Source: Hahnella aquatica (GTDB lineage: Bacteria > Pseudomonadota > Gammaproteobacteria > Burkholderiales > Burkholderiaceae_A). Taken from it: a stretch of DNA of 64,000 nucleotides. The stretch lies in contig OZ239144.1 of the NCBI GenBank assembly GCA_965194505.1, positions 806,001-870,000 of the forward strand, written 5' to 3'. The notes beneath the pieces were generated by a model, which saw only the letters and a program-made list of their open reading frames with translations, was not told the origin of the DNA and did not search any database. How positions within the stretch are numbered: position 1 is the stretch's first letter; each line of letters opens with the position of its first letter. Positions 8,555-17,666 of this stretch are shown piece by piece. A program made the position numbers and the translations under genes.

Positions 8555-9982
8555 ATGCATCCCTCCATGCTGTTGAGCCGATCCACTGGCTGGGCGTTGT
8601 CCATTGCCATGGCCCTCTGTCTGGCTGCGCTGTCACCAGCGCAGGCCCGACTCCCGGATTTCACCGAACTGGTTGAGAAGGCTGGTCCGGCCGTGGTGAA
8701 CATTCGAACGGTTGAGAAGGCCAAGCCCGCCATGCGCGGGCCCACGCCCCAGCTCGATGAGAGCGATCCCTTCTACGAATTCTTTCGCCGATTCGCGCCC
8801 CCGGGCCACCCTGGCTTTGGTGGTCCACCCCCAGAGGATGGCGAGCAGCAGCGTCCTCGCGGGGTGGGGTCGGGCTTCATCGTCTCGACCGATGGCTACC
8901 TTCTCTCGAACCACCATGTGGTTGAGGGGGCCGACGAGATCATCGTGACCCTGACAGACAAGCGGGAGTTCAAGGCTAAGCTCATCGGCTCCGACCGCAG
9001 AACCGACATTGCGCTGCTGAAAATTGATGCCTCCGGCCTGCCCACGTTGAAGTTCGGCCAGCCCGACAAGCTCAAGGTCGGCGAGTGGGTCCTGGCGATC
9101 GGGTCTCCCTTTGGCCTGGAGAACACCGTCACGGCGGGCATTGTGAGCGCCAAGGGCCGGGATACTGGTGACTACCTGCCGTTCATCCAGACCGATGTGG
9201 CGGTGAACCCTGGCAATTCAGGGGGGCCACTGCTGAACATGAACGGCGAGGTCATTGGCATCAATTCCCAGATCTACAGCCGCACGGGTGGCTTCATGGG
9301 CATTTCCTTTGCCATTCCAATCGATGAGGCCCAGCGGGTGGCCGATCAACTCAGGGCCGGCGGCCGGGTGGTCCGGGGCCGCATCGGCGTGGCCATCGAC
9401 GAGGTCTCTCGAGATGTGGCCGAGGCCCTGGGCCTGAAGGCTGCCGCGGGCGCCTTGGTCCGGAGCGTGGAAGAGGGCGGACCAGCCGCCAAGGCTGGCG
9501 TTGAGCCTGGCGACATCATCACGCGGTTTGGTGGAAAAAAGGTCGAAAAGTTCTCCGACCTTCCCCGACTGGTGGGCAACACCAAGCCCGGTACGCAGTC
9601 GAGCCTAGAGGTCTGGCGCCGAGGCCAGGCCACGACGCTGAGCGTCAACGTGGCCGAGTTGGAGCCTGAGCGGACGGTCAGAGGGCCGTCCGCGCCAGAG
9701 AAGCCGCCAGTGGAAAAGGCGGTGAATTGGCTCGGGCTTTCCGTGACGGCGGCGGAGAAGGCGGCCGGCAAGAAGGGCGAAGGGGTTTTGGTGTCTGGGG
9801 TCAAGGGTCCTGCCGAACGGGCTGGGTTGCGCCAGGGTGACATAATCTTGTCGGTGAACAACACCCAAATTGCTTCGGTGCAACAATTTGCACAGTTGGT
9901 AGAGCGCCTCGACCGTAAAAAGGTGGTGGCGTTCTTGGTCCGACGCGGCGAGGGTGTCTTATTCGTCCCCGTCCGGCCCTAG
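8555..9982 (+). CDS. mucD: DegP/MucD-type periplasmic serine endoprotease
   Basis: This is a HtrA-family protease of the periplasm, part of the envelope stress response. A signal peptide (ALSIAMALCLAALSPAQA) precedes the mature start RLPDFTELVE. The catalytic triad is His in SNHHVVEG, Asp in RRTDIALLKI and Ser in NPGNSGGPLL. Two PDZ domains follow, about residues 265-355 and 380-470. Length 475 matches MucD. The ATG at 8555 has GAGGA upstream; an in-frame TTG at 8549 is rejected. It is linked to rpoE-rseAB. Confidence 0.95.
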   Translation: MHPSMLLSRSTGWALSIAMALCLAALSPAQARLPDFTELVEKAGPAVVNIRTVEKAKPAMRGPTPQLDESDPFYEFFRRFAPPGHPGFGGPPPEDGEQQRPRGVGSGFIVSTDGYLLSNHHVVEGADEIIVTLTDKREFKAKLIGSDRRTDIALLKIDASGLPTLKFGQPDKLKVGEWVLAIGSPFGLENTVTAGIVSAKGRDTGDYLPFIQTDVAVNPGNSGGPLLNMNGEVIGINSQIYSRTGGFMGISFAIPIDEAQRVADQLRAGGRVVRGRIGVAIDEVSRDVAEALGLKAAAGALVRSVEEGGPAAKAGVEPGDIITRFGGKKVEKFSDLPRLVGNTKPGTQSSLEVWRRGQATTLSVNVAELEPERTVRGPSAPEKPPVEKAVNWLGLSVTAAEKAAGKKGEGVLVSGVKGPAERAGLRQGDIILSVNNTQIASVQQFAQLVERLDRKKVVAFLVRRGEGVLFVPVRP

Positions 9983-9983
9983 C

Positions 9984-11774
9984 GTGCAGAAGATCCGAAA
10001 CTTTTCCATCATCGCCCACATCGACCACGGCAAGAGCACACTGGCAGATCGAATTATCCAGCTCTGCGGTGGGCTGTCCGACCGTGAGATGGAGGCGCAG
10101 GTCCTCGACTCCATGGACCTCGAGCGAGAACGCGGCATCACCATCAAGGCCCAGACGGCGGCACTTCAATACACAGCGCTCGATGGTGAGCGCTATTTTT
10201 TTAACCTCATCGATACGCCAGGCCATGTCGACTTCTCCTATGAAGTAAGCCGGTCCCTCTCGGCCTGCGAGGGTGCATTGTTGGTGGTGGACGCCTCCCA
10301 GGGGGTCGAGGCCCAGACCGTTGCCAACTGCTACACCGCGCTCGACCTCGGGGTTGAGGTGGTGCCAGTGCTCAACAAGATCGACCTTCCCGCGGCCAAC
10401 CCAGAGCAGGCCATTGAGGAGATTGAAGATGTCATTGGACTGCCGGCCCAGGACGCCATCCGCTGCAGTGCAAAGACGGGCGAGGGGGTTCGTGACATTC
10501 TCGAGATGATCGTGGCGAAGATCTCGCCGCCCAAGGGCGACCCAGAGGCACCCTTGCAGGCCCTCATCATCGACTCCTGGTTCGACAACTATGTTGGCGT
10601 GGTCATGCTGGTCAGGGTGATCAACGGTCGGCTCTTGGCCCGCGAGAAGATTCTGCTCATGGCCACGGGTTCAACCCATGTGGTCGAGCAGCTTGGGGTT
10701 TTTACGCCCAAGTCTGTTCAGCGCGATGCGCTCTCGGCCGGCGAGGTGGGCTTCATCATTACTGGCATCAAGGAGCTCAAGGCGGCGAAGGTTGGCGACA
10801 CCGTCACCCTTGCACAAAAGCCGGCTCCAGCAGCCCTGCCCGGATTCAAAGAGGTCAAGCCGCAGGTCTTTGCTGGCCTGTATCCGGTGGAGTCGAGCGA
10901 GTACGACATCATGCGAGACGCCCTGGAGAAGCTGCAACTCAATGACGCGGCCTTGCAGTTTGAGCCAGAGGTCTCCCAGGCGCTGGGCTTTGGGTTTCGG
11001 TGCGGTTTTCTTGGGTTGTTGCACATGGACATCGTCCAGGAGCGGCTCGAGCGCGAGTACAACATCGATCTCATCACCACGGCGCCCACGGTGGTCTATC
11101 AGGTGCTCATGAAGGATGGCAGCGTGATCGATGTCGACAATCCTTCGAAGATGCCCGATGCATCCAAGATTGAAGAGATCCGTGAGCCCATTGTGGATGT
11201 CATGCTCTTCATGCCCCAAGACTACGTCGGGGTGGTCATGTCGCTCTGCACGTCCAAGCGCGGCATGCAGACCAACATGACCTACCACGGCCGGCAGGTG
11301 CACCTGACCTACGAGATTCCAATGAACGAGATCGTGCTCGACTTCTTCGACAAGCTGAAGTCGATCTCGCGCGGCTATGCCTCCATGGACTACGAGTTCA
11401 AGGAATACCGAGCCTCCGATGTTGTGAAGATGGATATTCTCATCAATGGCGACAGGGTCGACACCCTCTCGGTCATTGTGCACCGGGCCAATGCCCAGGG
11501 CCGTGGCCGCGAGCTCGCTGCCAAGCTGCGAGAGCTCATTCCCAGACAGATGTTCGATGTGGCCGTACAGGCGGCCATTGGCGTGAACATCCTGGCCCGC
11601 GAGAACATCAAGGCCTTGCGAAAGAATGTTTTGGCCAAGTGCTACGGGGGAGACATCAGCCGCAAGCGCAAACTCCTTGAGAAGCAGAAGGCGGGCAAGA
11701 AGCGCATGAAGCAGGTCGGCACGGTGGAGATCCCACAGGAGGCCTTCTTGGCCATTTTGAAGGTGGATTCATGA
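9984..11774 (+). CDS. lepA: elongation factor 4 (LepA)
   Basis: LepA is a ribosome-associated GTPase related to EF-G. G1 is AHIDHGKST near the N-terminus, G3 is DTPGHVD, and G4 is NKIDLP. The LepA-specific C-terminal domain is present (NILARENIKALRKNVLAKCYGGD). The GTG at 9984 gives a start that aligns with the family (QKIRNFSIIAHID). An in-frame GTG at 9954 would overlap mucD and add ten residues. Neither has a good ribosome site. The stop overlaps lepB by four bases. Confidence 0.96.
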   Translation: MQKIRNFSIIAHIDHGKSTLADRIIQLCGGLSDREMEAQVLDSMDLERERGITIKAQTAALQYTALDGERYFFNLIDTPGHVDFSYEVSRSLSACEGALLVVDASQGVEAQTVANCYTALDLGVEVVPVLNKIDLPAANPEQAIEEIEDVIGLPAQDAIRCSAKTGEGVRDILEMIVAKISPPKGDPEAPLQALIIDSWFDNYVGVVMLVRVINGRLLAREKILLMATGSTHVVEQLGVFTPKSVQRDALSAGEVGFIITGIKELKAAKVGDTVTLAQKPAPAALPGFKEVKPQVFAGLYPVESSEYDIMRDALEKLQLNDAALQFEPEVSQALGFGFRCGFLGLLHMDIVQERLEREYNIDLITTAPTVVYQVLMKDGSVIDVDNPSKMPDASKIEEIREPIVDVMLFMPQDYVGVVMSLCTSKRGMQTNMTYHGRQVHLTYEIPMNEIVLDFFDKLKSISRGYASMDYEFKEYRASDVVKMDILINGDRVDTLSVIVHRANAQGRGRELAAKLRELIPRQMFDVAVQAAIGVNILARENIKALRKNVLAKCYGGDISRKRKLLEKQKAGKKRMKQVGTVEIPQEAFLAILKVDS

Positions 11775-12571
11775 ATTTCGCACTCATCCTGTTGCTCCTG
11801 TGCCTGGCCACCGGTGCCCTCTGGTTTGCAGACCGATTCGTCTGGCGAAAGGGCCGACCAGCAGGCTCGAATCGGCCGGCCTGGCTGGAGTACACGGCCG
11901 GCTTCTTTCCGGTGCTCTTCTTGGTCTTTTTCGTTCGCTCGTTTCTTTTTGAGCCCTTCAACATTCCATCGGGCTCCATGATCCCTACCCTCCGGATTGG
12001 CGATCTCATCCTGGTTCAGAAGTACAGCTATGGCATTCGCCTGCCGGTGGCCCACACCCTGGTCATACCCACCGGGCAGCCCGCCCGCGGGGATGTGGCT
12101 GTCTTCCGATATCCCAAGGATGAATCTGTCGATTACATCAAGCGAATTGTGGGTCTGCCGGGCGATGAGATCGTCTTCGAGGGCAAGCAGTTGGTGCTCA
12201 ATGGCCAGCCCATTCCGCGCGTGGACAAAGGTGTCTTTGTAGACCCGGGTTCAGTCCGAGCCTCTCGCCGCTACACCGAACAGATCGGAACGCGTCAGTA
12301 CGACACCCTCAATGACCTGGGGGCACCCGAGTTTTTCTTCTTGGAGTCTTTTCCGAACCGAGAGGCCTGCGAGCGCACGCCGGGTGGCATGCGCTGCAAG
12401 GTTCCTGAAGGCCATTACTTCGCCATGGGTGACAACCGAGACAATTCGGCCGACAGTCGCATCTGGGGATTTGTTCCAGCGCGCAATCTGGTGGGCAAGG
12501 CCGTGGTCATCTGGTTCAATGCCTCCGAGGTGTTCTCGGGCGACTTCTCCAGATTGGGCGGCATCGAATGA
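11771..12571 (+). CDS. lepB: signal peptidase I
   Basis: This inner membrane protease removes Sec and Tat signal peptides. Two N-terminal membrane segments are visible (about residues 3-22 and 42-60). The catalytic Ser is in IPSGSMIPTL and the general-base Lys in YIKRIVGLPGDE; the GDNRDNSADSR box is intact. Length is 266 residues. It is coupled by ATGA overlaps to lepA upstream and rnc downstream, the classic lepA-lepB-rnc-era arrangement. Confidence 0.96.
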   Translation: MNFALILLLLCLATGALWFADRFVWRKGRPAGSNRPAWLEYTAGFFPVLFLVFFVRSFLFEPFNIPSGSMIPTLRIGDLILVQKYSYGIRLPVAHTLVIPTGQPARGDVAVFRYPKDESVDYIKRIVGLPGDEIVFEGKQLVLNGQPIPRVDKGVFVDPGSVRASRRYTEQIGTRQYDTLNDLGAPEFFFLESFPNREACERTPGGMRCKVPEGHYFAMGDNRDNSADSRIWGFVPARNLVGKAVVIWFNASEVFSGDFSRLGGIE

Positions 12572-13338
12572 CCGAGCCAACTGATCTCGAGACCCGGTTG
12601 GGTTACCGGTTTCAGGATCAGGGCCTCTTGCGTCTGGCCTTCACACACCGAAGCCATGGCATTCCGCACAACGAGCGGCTGGAGTTCTTGGGCGACAGCG
12701 TTCTAAACCTGGCGGTGTCTGGGCTTCTCTACAAAGAACTTGAGAGCTTTGCCGAGGGGGATCTCAGCCGAGTCCGATCGAGCCTCGTGCGACAGGGGGC
12801 CTTGCACGACATTGCCCAGTCCCTCTCACTGCACCAGAATCTTCTCTTGGGCGAGGGGGAACTCAAAAGCGGTGGGCTTCGTCGCCCCTCCATCCTGGCC
12901 GATGCCCTGGAGGCACTCATTGGTGCCATCTACCTTGATGGTGGCTACGAGCAGGCCCAACGGGTTGTCGAGTCGCTCTACCTGCCCATTCTTCGGCAGG
13001 TCGATGCCACCACCCTGGGCAAGGACGCCAAGACTCTCCTTCAGGAATTCCTTCAGGGCCACGGCCTCCCGCTGCCGGCCTATCAGGTGGTGGCCACACT
13101 TGGCGCTGCCCATAACCAGGTCTTCGAGGTGGAATGTGCCGTGGCCAAGCTCTCCATTGCGGCCCTGGGCAGTGGTGCGAGCCGCCGGGCAGCTGAGCAG
13201 GCTGCTGCCACAGAGGCCCTCCAGGCCGCCCAGGCAGCCATGGCGGCTGTGCCGACCAAGCGCCGTCGTGCCAAGAAGCCAGCCCCCGAGGCGCCCCAAG
13301 CCCGGCTCGAATTCAGCGCCACGCAAAAGAAAGCCTGA
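12568..13338 (+). CDS. rnc: ribonuclease III
   Basis: RNase III cleaves double-stranded RNA in rRNA precursor and mRNA processing. The catalytic signature NERLEFLGDSVL (acidic residues Glu36, Glu39, Asp43) is at residues 35-46, and the second acidic site is in LADALEALIGAIYLDGG. A double-stranded RNA binding domain follows (about residues 155-222). The last 30 residues are a basic, Ala/Pro/Lys-rich tail (AAVPTKRRRAKKPAPEAPQA) longer than in E. coli. It starts on an ATGA overlap with lepB. Confidence 0.96.
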   Translation: MTEPTDLETRLGYRFQDQGLLRLAFTHRSHGIPHNERLEFLGDSVLNLAVSGLLYKELESFAEGDLSRVRSSLVRQGALHDIAQSLSLHQNLLLGEGELKSGGLRRPSILADALEALIGAIYLDGGYEQAQRVVESLYLPILRQVDATTLGKDAKTLLQEFLQGHGLPLPAYQVVATLGAAHNQVFEVECAVAKLSIAALGSGASRRAAEQAAATEALQAAQAAMAAVPTKRRRAKKPAPEAPQARLEFSATQKKA

Positions 13339-13343
13339 TCGCC

Positions 13344-14240
13344 ATGCACCGCGCGGGGATGGTTGCCATCGTGGGTCGTCCCAATGTTGGCAAGTCCAGC
13401 CTGCTCAATGAGCTAGTGGGCATGCCCCTGAGCATCACCTCTCGAAAGGCGCAGACCACGCGTCATCGAATTCTTGGTGTGCGCACGACACCCGAACATC
13501 AAATTCTCTTTGTGGACACGCCGGGGATTCAGCATCTCCATCAGGCAGCCCTCAATCGCCACCTGAACAAGGCGGCGGTCTCATCCATGGCCGATGTCGA
13601 TGCGGTCTTGTGGGTCATTGAGGCCCGTCGTCTGTTGCCAGAGGATGAGCGCGTGCTGACGATGCTGCCCAAAGACCTGCCAGTCCTGGTGGCCCTGAAC
13701 AAGTCAGACCTGCTCAAGACCGAGCGCGACAAGGCCCAGGCCTTTGCCATTGCCCAGGCCCTGTCGGAGTCGCGCAGCTTTGCCGCACTGGTGCCGGTGT
13801 CTGCTGAGAAAGGCTTTCAACTCGATGTGCTCGCCAAGGCGCTTGCCGAATGCCTGCCCGAGCAGCCACCGCTGGTGGAAGCCGATACGGTCACGGATCG
13901 GAGCATTCGATTCATGTGTGCCGAGCTCATTCGGGAGAAACTCTTTCGGCTCATGGGAGATGAACTGCCCTATGAGGCCACTGTGGTCATTGAGCGATTT
14001 GCAGAGGCCACGCCAGAGACCTCGCGGGTCGAGATCGACGCCACGATCGTGGTGGCCAGGGCCTCTCAGAAGCCCATGGTCATCGGTGAGGGTGGCGACC
14101 GAATTCGCAGAATCGGCACAGAGGCGCGCCGAGACATCATCAAACTGATCGAGCAGCCCGTGCATCTGCAGCTCTGGGTCAAGGTTAAAGAGAACTGGGC
14201 CGACGACGACAAGGCGGTGCGTAGCTTCGGATATGAATGA
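13344..14240 (+). CDS. era: GTPase Era
   Basis: Era is an essential GTPase that binds 16S rRNA and helps assemble the 30S subunit. G1 is GRPNVGKSS at residues 11-19, G3 is DTPG, and G4 is NKSD. The C-terminal KH domain carries VIGEGGDRIRRIG. Length 298 is normal. It starts five bases after rnc and its stop overlaps the recO start by eight bases. Confidence 0.97.
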   Translation: MHRAGMVAIVGRPNVGKSSLLNELVGMPLSITSRKAQTTRHRILGVRTTPEHQILFVDTPGIQHLHQAALNRHLNKAAVSSMADVDAVLWVIEARRLLPEDERVLTMLPKDLPVLVALNKSDLLKTERDKAQAFAIAQALSESRSFAALVPVSAEKGFQLDVLAKALAECLPEQPPLVEADTVTDRSIRFMCAELIREKLFRLMGDELPYEATVVIERFAEATPETSRVEIDATIVVARASQKPMVIGEGGDRIRRIGTEARRDIIKLIEQPVHLQLWVKVKENWADDDKAVRSFGYE

Positions 14241-14928
14241 GGCCTATGTCCTGCATAGCCTGGCCTGGCGGGAGACCAGCCTCATCGTTGAGGTGCTCAC
14301 CCGGGCCGAGGGCCGACTTGGCCTGGTCGCGCGGGGCGCACGGCGGCCTAGATCGGCCTTGCGTGGCCTGCTGCAGCCGTTCCAGCCGATCATGGTTCGA
14401 TATGCAAGCAAAGGAGACCTGCGAACACTGATGGCCGCAGAGTGGCAGGGCGGCATGCCCGTGCTCTCTGGAGAGGCTCTGCTGGCAGGCTTCTACCTCA
14501 ATGAACTGATCATGCGCCTACTGCCCCGACAAGACGCCCATCCCGTTTTGTTCGATGCCTACCGGTCGGCACTCTTCGGGCTGGCCTCGTTGTCACGGGG
14601 CGAGTTCAGTCTCATCGAACCCATTCTTCGCCAGTTTGAGTGCCGACTGCTTCGAGAGATGGGGGTGCTGCCGAGCTTCGATGCCGTAAGCGACCAGGGG
14701 CCAGAGAGTGGCTTGGATGGCCAGCCCATATCAGAGCCCTTGGTGCGGGCCCTGGCCCAGTTCGATGATCCGCTCGATGTTTTCGCCCCGTCCTTGGCCG
14801 ACCCCGGCGTGGCCTCGCAGGCCAAACGCCTGCTCCGGTCTCTCCTGCGGCATCATTTGGGTGGAGCAGAACTGATGTCCCGGGAAACCATTCGTGATCT
14901 TCACCGTTTGAGAGAGGCTGTTCGATGA
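14233..14928 (+). CDS. recO: DNA repair protein RecO
   Basis: RecO helps load RecA on SSB-coated single-stranded DNA in the RecFOR pathway. The N-terminal OB-fold region has the family opening (AYVLHSLAWRETSLIVEVLTR, residues 3-23) and GLVARGARRPRS. The helical C-terminal part ends near residue 231. The zinc-binding cysteines of Gram-positive RecO are absent, as in other proteobacteria. It is coupled to era upstream and pdxJ downstream. Confidence 0.93.
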   Translation: MNEAYVLHSLAWRETSLIVEVLTRAEGRLGLVARGARRPRSALRGLLQPFQPIMVRYASKGDLRTLMAAEWQGGMPVLSGEALLAGFYLNELIMRLLPRQDAHPVLFDAYRSALFGLASLSRGEFSLIEPILRQFECRLLREMGVLPSFDAVSDQGPESGLDGQPISEPLVRALAQFDDPLDVFAPSLADPGVASQAKRLLRSLLRHHLGGAELMSRETIRDLHRLREAVR

Positions 14929-15671
14929 TTGAGTTGGGTGTGAACATTGATCATGTCGCCACGCTTCGGCAGGCGCGGCGCACCTACGACCCAGATCCAA
15001 TCTGGGCGGCTGTCGAGGCCCACCTGGGCGGTGCCGATGGCATCACTGTTCACCTGCGTGAGGATCGGCGGCACATTCAAGACGCCGATGTCGACCGCCT
15101 GCGCACCCACACCCAGATCAAGCTCAATCTGGAGATGGCGGCCACAGCCGAGATGGTGGCCATTGCCGTGGCAGTCTCACCCGAGATGGCCATGCTGGTG
15201 CCAGAGGGCCGGCAAGAGATCACCACCGAGGGTGGTCTGGATGTGGCCGGCCAGGCCTCTGCCTTGCGCCCTATGGTGAAGACCCTCCGAGACGCGGGCA
15301 TCACCGTGAGCGCTTTTGTCGATGCCGAACCTCGGCAGATTCAGGCGGCCCACGACCTTGGGGTGGAGGTTTGCGAGGTACACACCGGCCCCTATGCAGA
15401 GATCTTTCATGCCCAGGGCCGTGACCCAGATCGGCCGCCGGTACAGCAAGAGCTTGCTCGACTCGCGCGCGCGGGGGAGGCCATTGTGTCGTTGGGCATG
15501 CGTTTTAACGCTGGCCATGCGCTCAACTACTTCAATGTGCAGCCGGTGGCGGCGCTGCCAGGCGTGCGTGAGCTCCACATTGGGCACGCCATCGTGTCAC
15601 GCGCGGTCTTCGTGGGCATGCGCGAGGCTGTCCGAGAAATGAAACGTCTGATGCGGGAGGCTGCGACATGA
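14925..15671 (+). CDS. pdxJ: pyridoxine 5'-phosphate synthase PdxJ
   Basis: PdxJ performs the ring-closing step of DXP-dependent vitamin B6 synthesis. The 248-residue protein opens with the diagnostic LGVNIDHVATLRQARRT, then GADGITVHLREDRRHI and VCEVHTGPYAE; the phosphate-binding C-terminus (LHIGHAIVSRAVFVGM) is present. It overlaps recO and acpS by four bases each. The recO-pdxJ-acpS order is conserved in beta- and gammaproteobacteria. Confidence 0.97.
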   Translation: MIELGVNIDHVATLRQARRTYDPDPIWAAVEAHLGGADGITVHLREDRRHIQDADVDRLRTHTQIKLNLEMAATAEMVAIAVAVSPEMAMLVPEGRQEITTEGGLDVAGQASALRPMVKTLRDAGITVSAFVDAEPRQIQAAHDLGVEVCEVHTGPYAEIFHAQGRDPDRPPVQQELARLARAGEAIVSLGMRFNAGHALNYFNVQPVAALPGVRELHIGHAIVSRAVFVGMREAVREMKRLMREAAT

Positions 15672-16069
15672 TTGTGGGCGTGGGAACGGATGTGGTGCTG
15701 ACCGATCGGATGCGAACCCTTCTGTGCCGTTGGGGTGGACGGCTGTCTGATCGGATTCTCGGCCCGACGGAACGCGAGCGCTTCGCTGCGCAGCAGGGCT
15801 CGGGTGCTCAGCCAGCGGAGCGCGCGGTGTCTTATCTGGCCAAGCGTTTTGCTGGCAAGGAGGCTGTTGGAAAGGCGCTTGGCTTTGGCCTCTCAAGGCC
15901 GATGGGTCTGCAGCGGCTCGAACTGCTCAACGATGCGCGCGGGGCCCCCATGGTGGTGGCCCACGGTGAGTTGGCTGAACATTTGGAGCGGGAGGGGCTT
16001 GTCGTCCATGTGTCCCTGTCAGATGAGCAGAGCATGGCCCAGGCCTTTGCCGTGGTGGAGAAGCGATGA
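15668..16069 (+). CDS. acpS: holo-ACP synthase
   Basis: AcpS transfers 4'-phosphopantetheine from CoA to apo-ACP and so activates the acpP product encoded upstream. The magnesium-binding region is visible in VGVGTDVVLTDR near the N-terminus and the second motif in LAKRFAGKEAVGKALG. Length is 133 residues, slightly longer than E. coli AcpS. It is coupled to pdxJ and nagZ by ATGA-type overlaps. Confidence 0.95.
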   Translation: MIVGVGTDVVLTDRMRTLLCRWGGRLSDRILGPTERERFAAQQGSGAQPAERAVSYLAKRFAGKEAVGKALGFGLSRPMGLQRLELLNDARGAPMVVAHGELAEHLEREGLVVHVSLSDEQSMAQAFAVVEKR

Positions 16070-17040
16070 GCCTTGGTCCCCTGATCATCGATGTGGAGGG
16101 CTTGGCGCTCACCGCAGAGGAGTGTGAGCGACTGATGCACCCTTGGGTGGGTGGTGTCATTTTGTTTAGCCGCAACTTTGAGTCGGTGGAGCAGCTCAAG
16201 GCGCTGACTGCATCCATTCACCGCCTTCGCCCCTTGCTCATTTCTGTCGACCATGAGGGTGGTCGCATACAGCGGTTTCGAGAGGGTTTTACCGCATTGC
16301 CTTCTTTTCGCAGCCTGGGCGAGGGCCTCTCTGGCCAGCCCAGTGCAGCGGCCATGGCCCAGGCCATGCAAGGCGCCACGCAGGCCGGCGTGACCCTGGC
16401 CCGAGAGTTGCGGGCCGTGGGGGTCGACTACAGCTACACGCCTGTGCTCGACCTCAATCATGGCCAGAGCGCGGTGATCGGCGACCGATCCCTTCACCGA
16501 GACCCGGCATTGGTGGCCATGCTGGCCTCAGCCGTGATGCATGGTCTTCGAATGGCCGGCTTTCACAATTGTGGAAAACATTTCCCGGGGCATGGCTGGG
16601 CGCAGGCCGACTCCCACCTGGCGCTGCCGGTCGATGACCGCCCCTTGGAGACCATCCTCTCCGATGATGCGAGCCCTTATGCCTGGCTGGGGAGGGGAGA
16701 TGCACCCCTGTCGGCCGTGATGCCGGCACACATTCGTTACACGGCCGTCGACGAGCAGCCCGCGGGATTCTCAAAGATCTGGCTCACAGACATCCTAAGG
16801 GGGCGTCTGGGCTTTGAAGGCGTGGTGATCAGCGATGACCTGGCCATGGCGGGTGCCGCCATCTACGAGGATGTGGCCGATCGTGCACAGGCGGCCTTTG
16901 AGGCCGGCTGCGATGCCACCCTGATTTGCAATCGGCCCGACCTCAGCATTCGGGCGCTGGATGAACTGCCACGCCGAATGCCTGCCTTTCTGGCTGCGCC
17001 CGCGCGGCGAAGCCTGGCTCGGCTCCTGCCGGATGCGTGA
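16066..17040 (+). CDS. nagZ: beta-N-acetylhexosaminidase NagZ
   Basis: NagZ is a cytoplasmic glycoside hydrolase of family 3 that removes GlcNAc from muropeptides during cell wall recycling. Visible motifs are SVDHEGGRIQRF, the flexible-loop catalytic His region KHFPGHG, and the catalytic Asp region VVISDDLAMAG. Length 324 is normal. The stop overlaps the next gene's GTG by four bases. Confidence 0.95.
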   Translation: MSLGPLIIDVEGLALTAEECERLMHPWVGGVILFSRNFESVEQLKALTASIHRLRPLLISVDHEGGRIQRFREGFTALPSFRSLGEGLSGQPSAAAMAQAMQGATQAGVTLARELRAVGVDYSYTPVLDLNHGQSAVIGDRSLHRDPALVAMLASAVMHGLRMAGFHNCGKHFPGHGWAQADSHLALPVDDRPLETILSDDASPYAWLGRGDAPLSAVMPAHIRYTAVDEQPAGFSKIWLTDILRGRLGFEGVVISDDLAMAGAAIYEDVADRAQAAFEAGCDATLICNRPDLSIRALDELPRRMPAFLAAPARRSLARLLPDA

Positions 17041-17666
17041 GCATGGAGGCACTCGCGGGCTGTCGTCGTTGTGAGCGGCTTGCGGGCTTTCTAGACGCCA
17101 TTCGGGCAGACCACCCGAGTTATTTCTGTGCCCCGGTGCCCCCTTTTGGTGACGCCGCAGGGCAGCTGCTGGTGGTGGGCCTGGCCCCAGGCTTGCATGG
17201 CGCCAACGCCACTGGCCGGCCCTTCACGGGCGACGCCTGCAGCGACCTTCTCTATGGCAGTCTGCATGCGCACGGCTTCTCAAGTGCGCCGCGTTCCTTG
17301 CACCGTGATGATGGGCTCACGCTCCACAACTGTCGGATCACCAACGCGGTGAAGTGTCTTCCACCGGCCAATAAGCCCACCGGTGAAGAGGTTCGCACCT
17401 GTGGCAGTTATCTTCAGGCAGAGCTCTTGTCTCAGCGGCCACGTGTGGTGCTTGCCCTTGGAGCGGTTTCTCACCAGGCGGTGATCAAGGCCTTGGGCCT
17501 GCGCGCTTCAGCCCATTCCTTTGCCCACGGTGCAGAGCACGATCTCGGCCAGTTGTGTCTCATCGACAGTTATCACCCGAGCCGCTACAACGTGAACACT
17601 GGCCGGCTCACCGAGGCCATGTTTCTTGCTGTGGTGGGGCAGGCCAGACAAGCCTTGAGCAGATGA
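17037..17666 (+). CDS. family 5 uracil-DNA glycosylase (UdgB type)
   Basis: This is a probable uracil and deaminated-base glycosylase. It has the UDG superfamily motif 1 (GLAPGLHGANATGRPFTGD), the NAVKCLPPANKPT block with the Fe-S related Cys, and the C-terminal motif SYHPSRYNVNTGRLTEAMF. These are marks of family 5 (UDGb), which lacks the Asp or Asn nucleophile of other families. Four cysteines for an iron-sulfur cluster are plausible (CRRCERL early, KC, TCGSYL). The GTG at 17037 is coupled to nagZ; the ATG at 17043 is an alternative. It overlaps uvrC by four bases. Confidence 0.85.
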   Translation: MSMEALAGCRRCERLAGFLDAIRADHPSYFCAPVPPFGDAAGQLLVVGLAPGLHGANATGRPFTGDACSDLLYGSLHAHGFSSAPRSLHRDDGLTLHNCRITNAVKCLPPANKPTGEEVRTCGSYLQAELLSQRPRVVLALGAVSHQAVIKALGLRASAHSFAHGAEHDLGQLCLIDSYHPSRYNVNTGRLTEAMFLAVVGQARQALSR

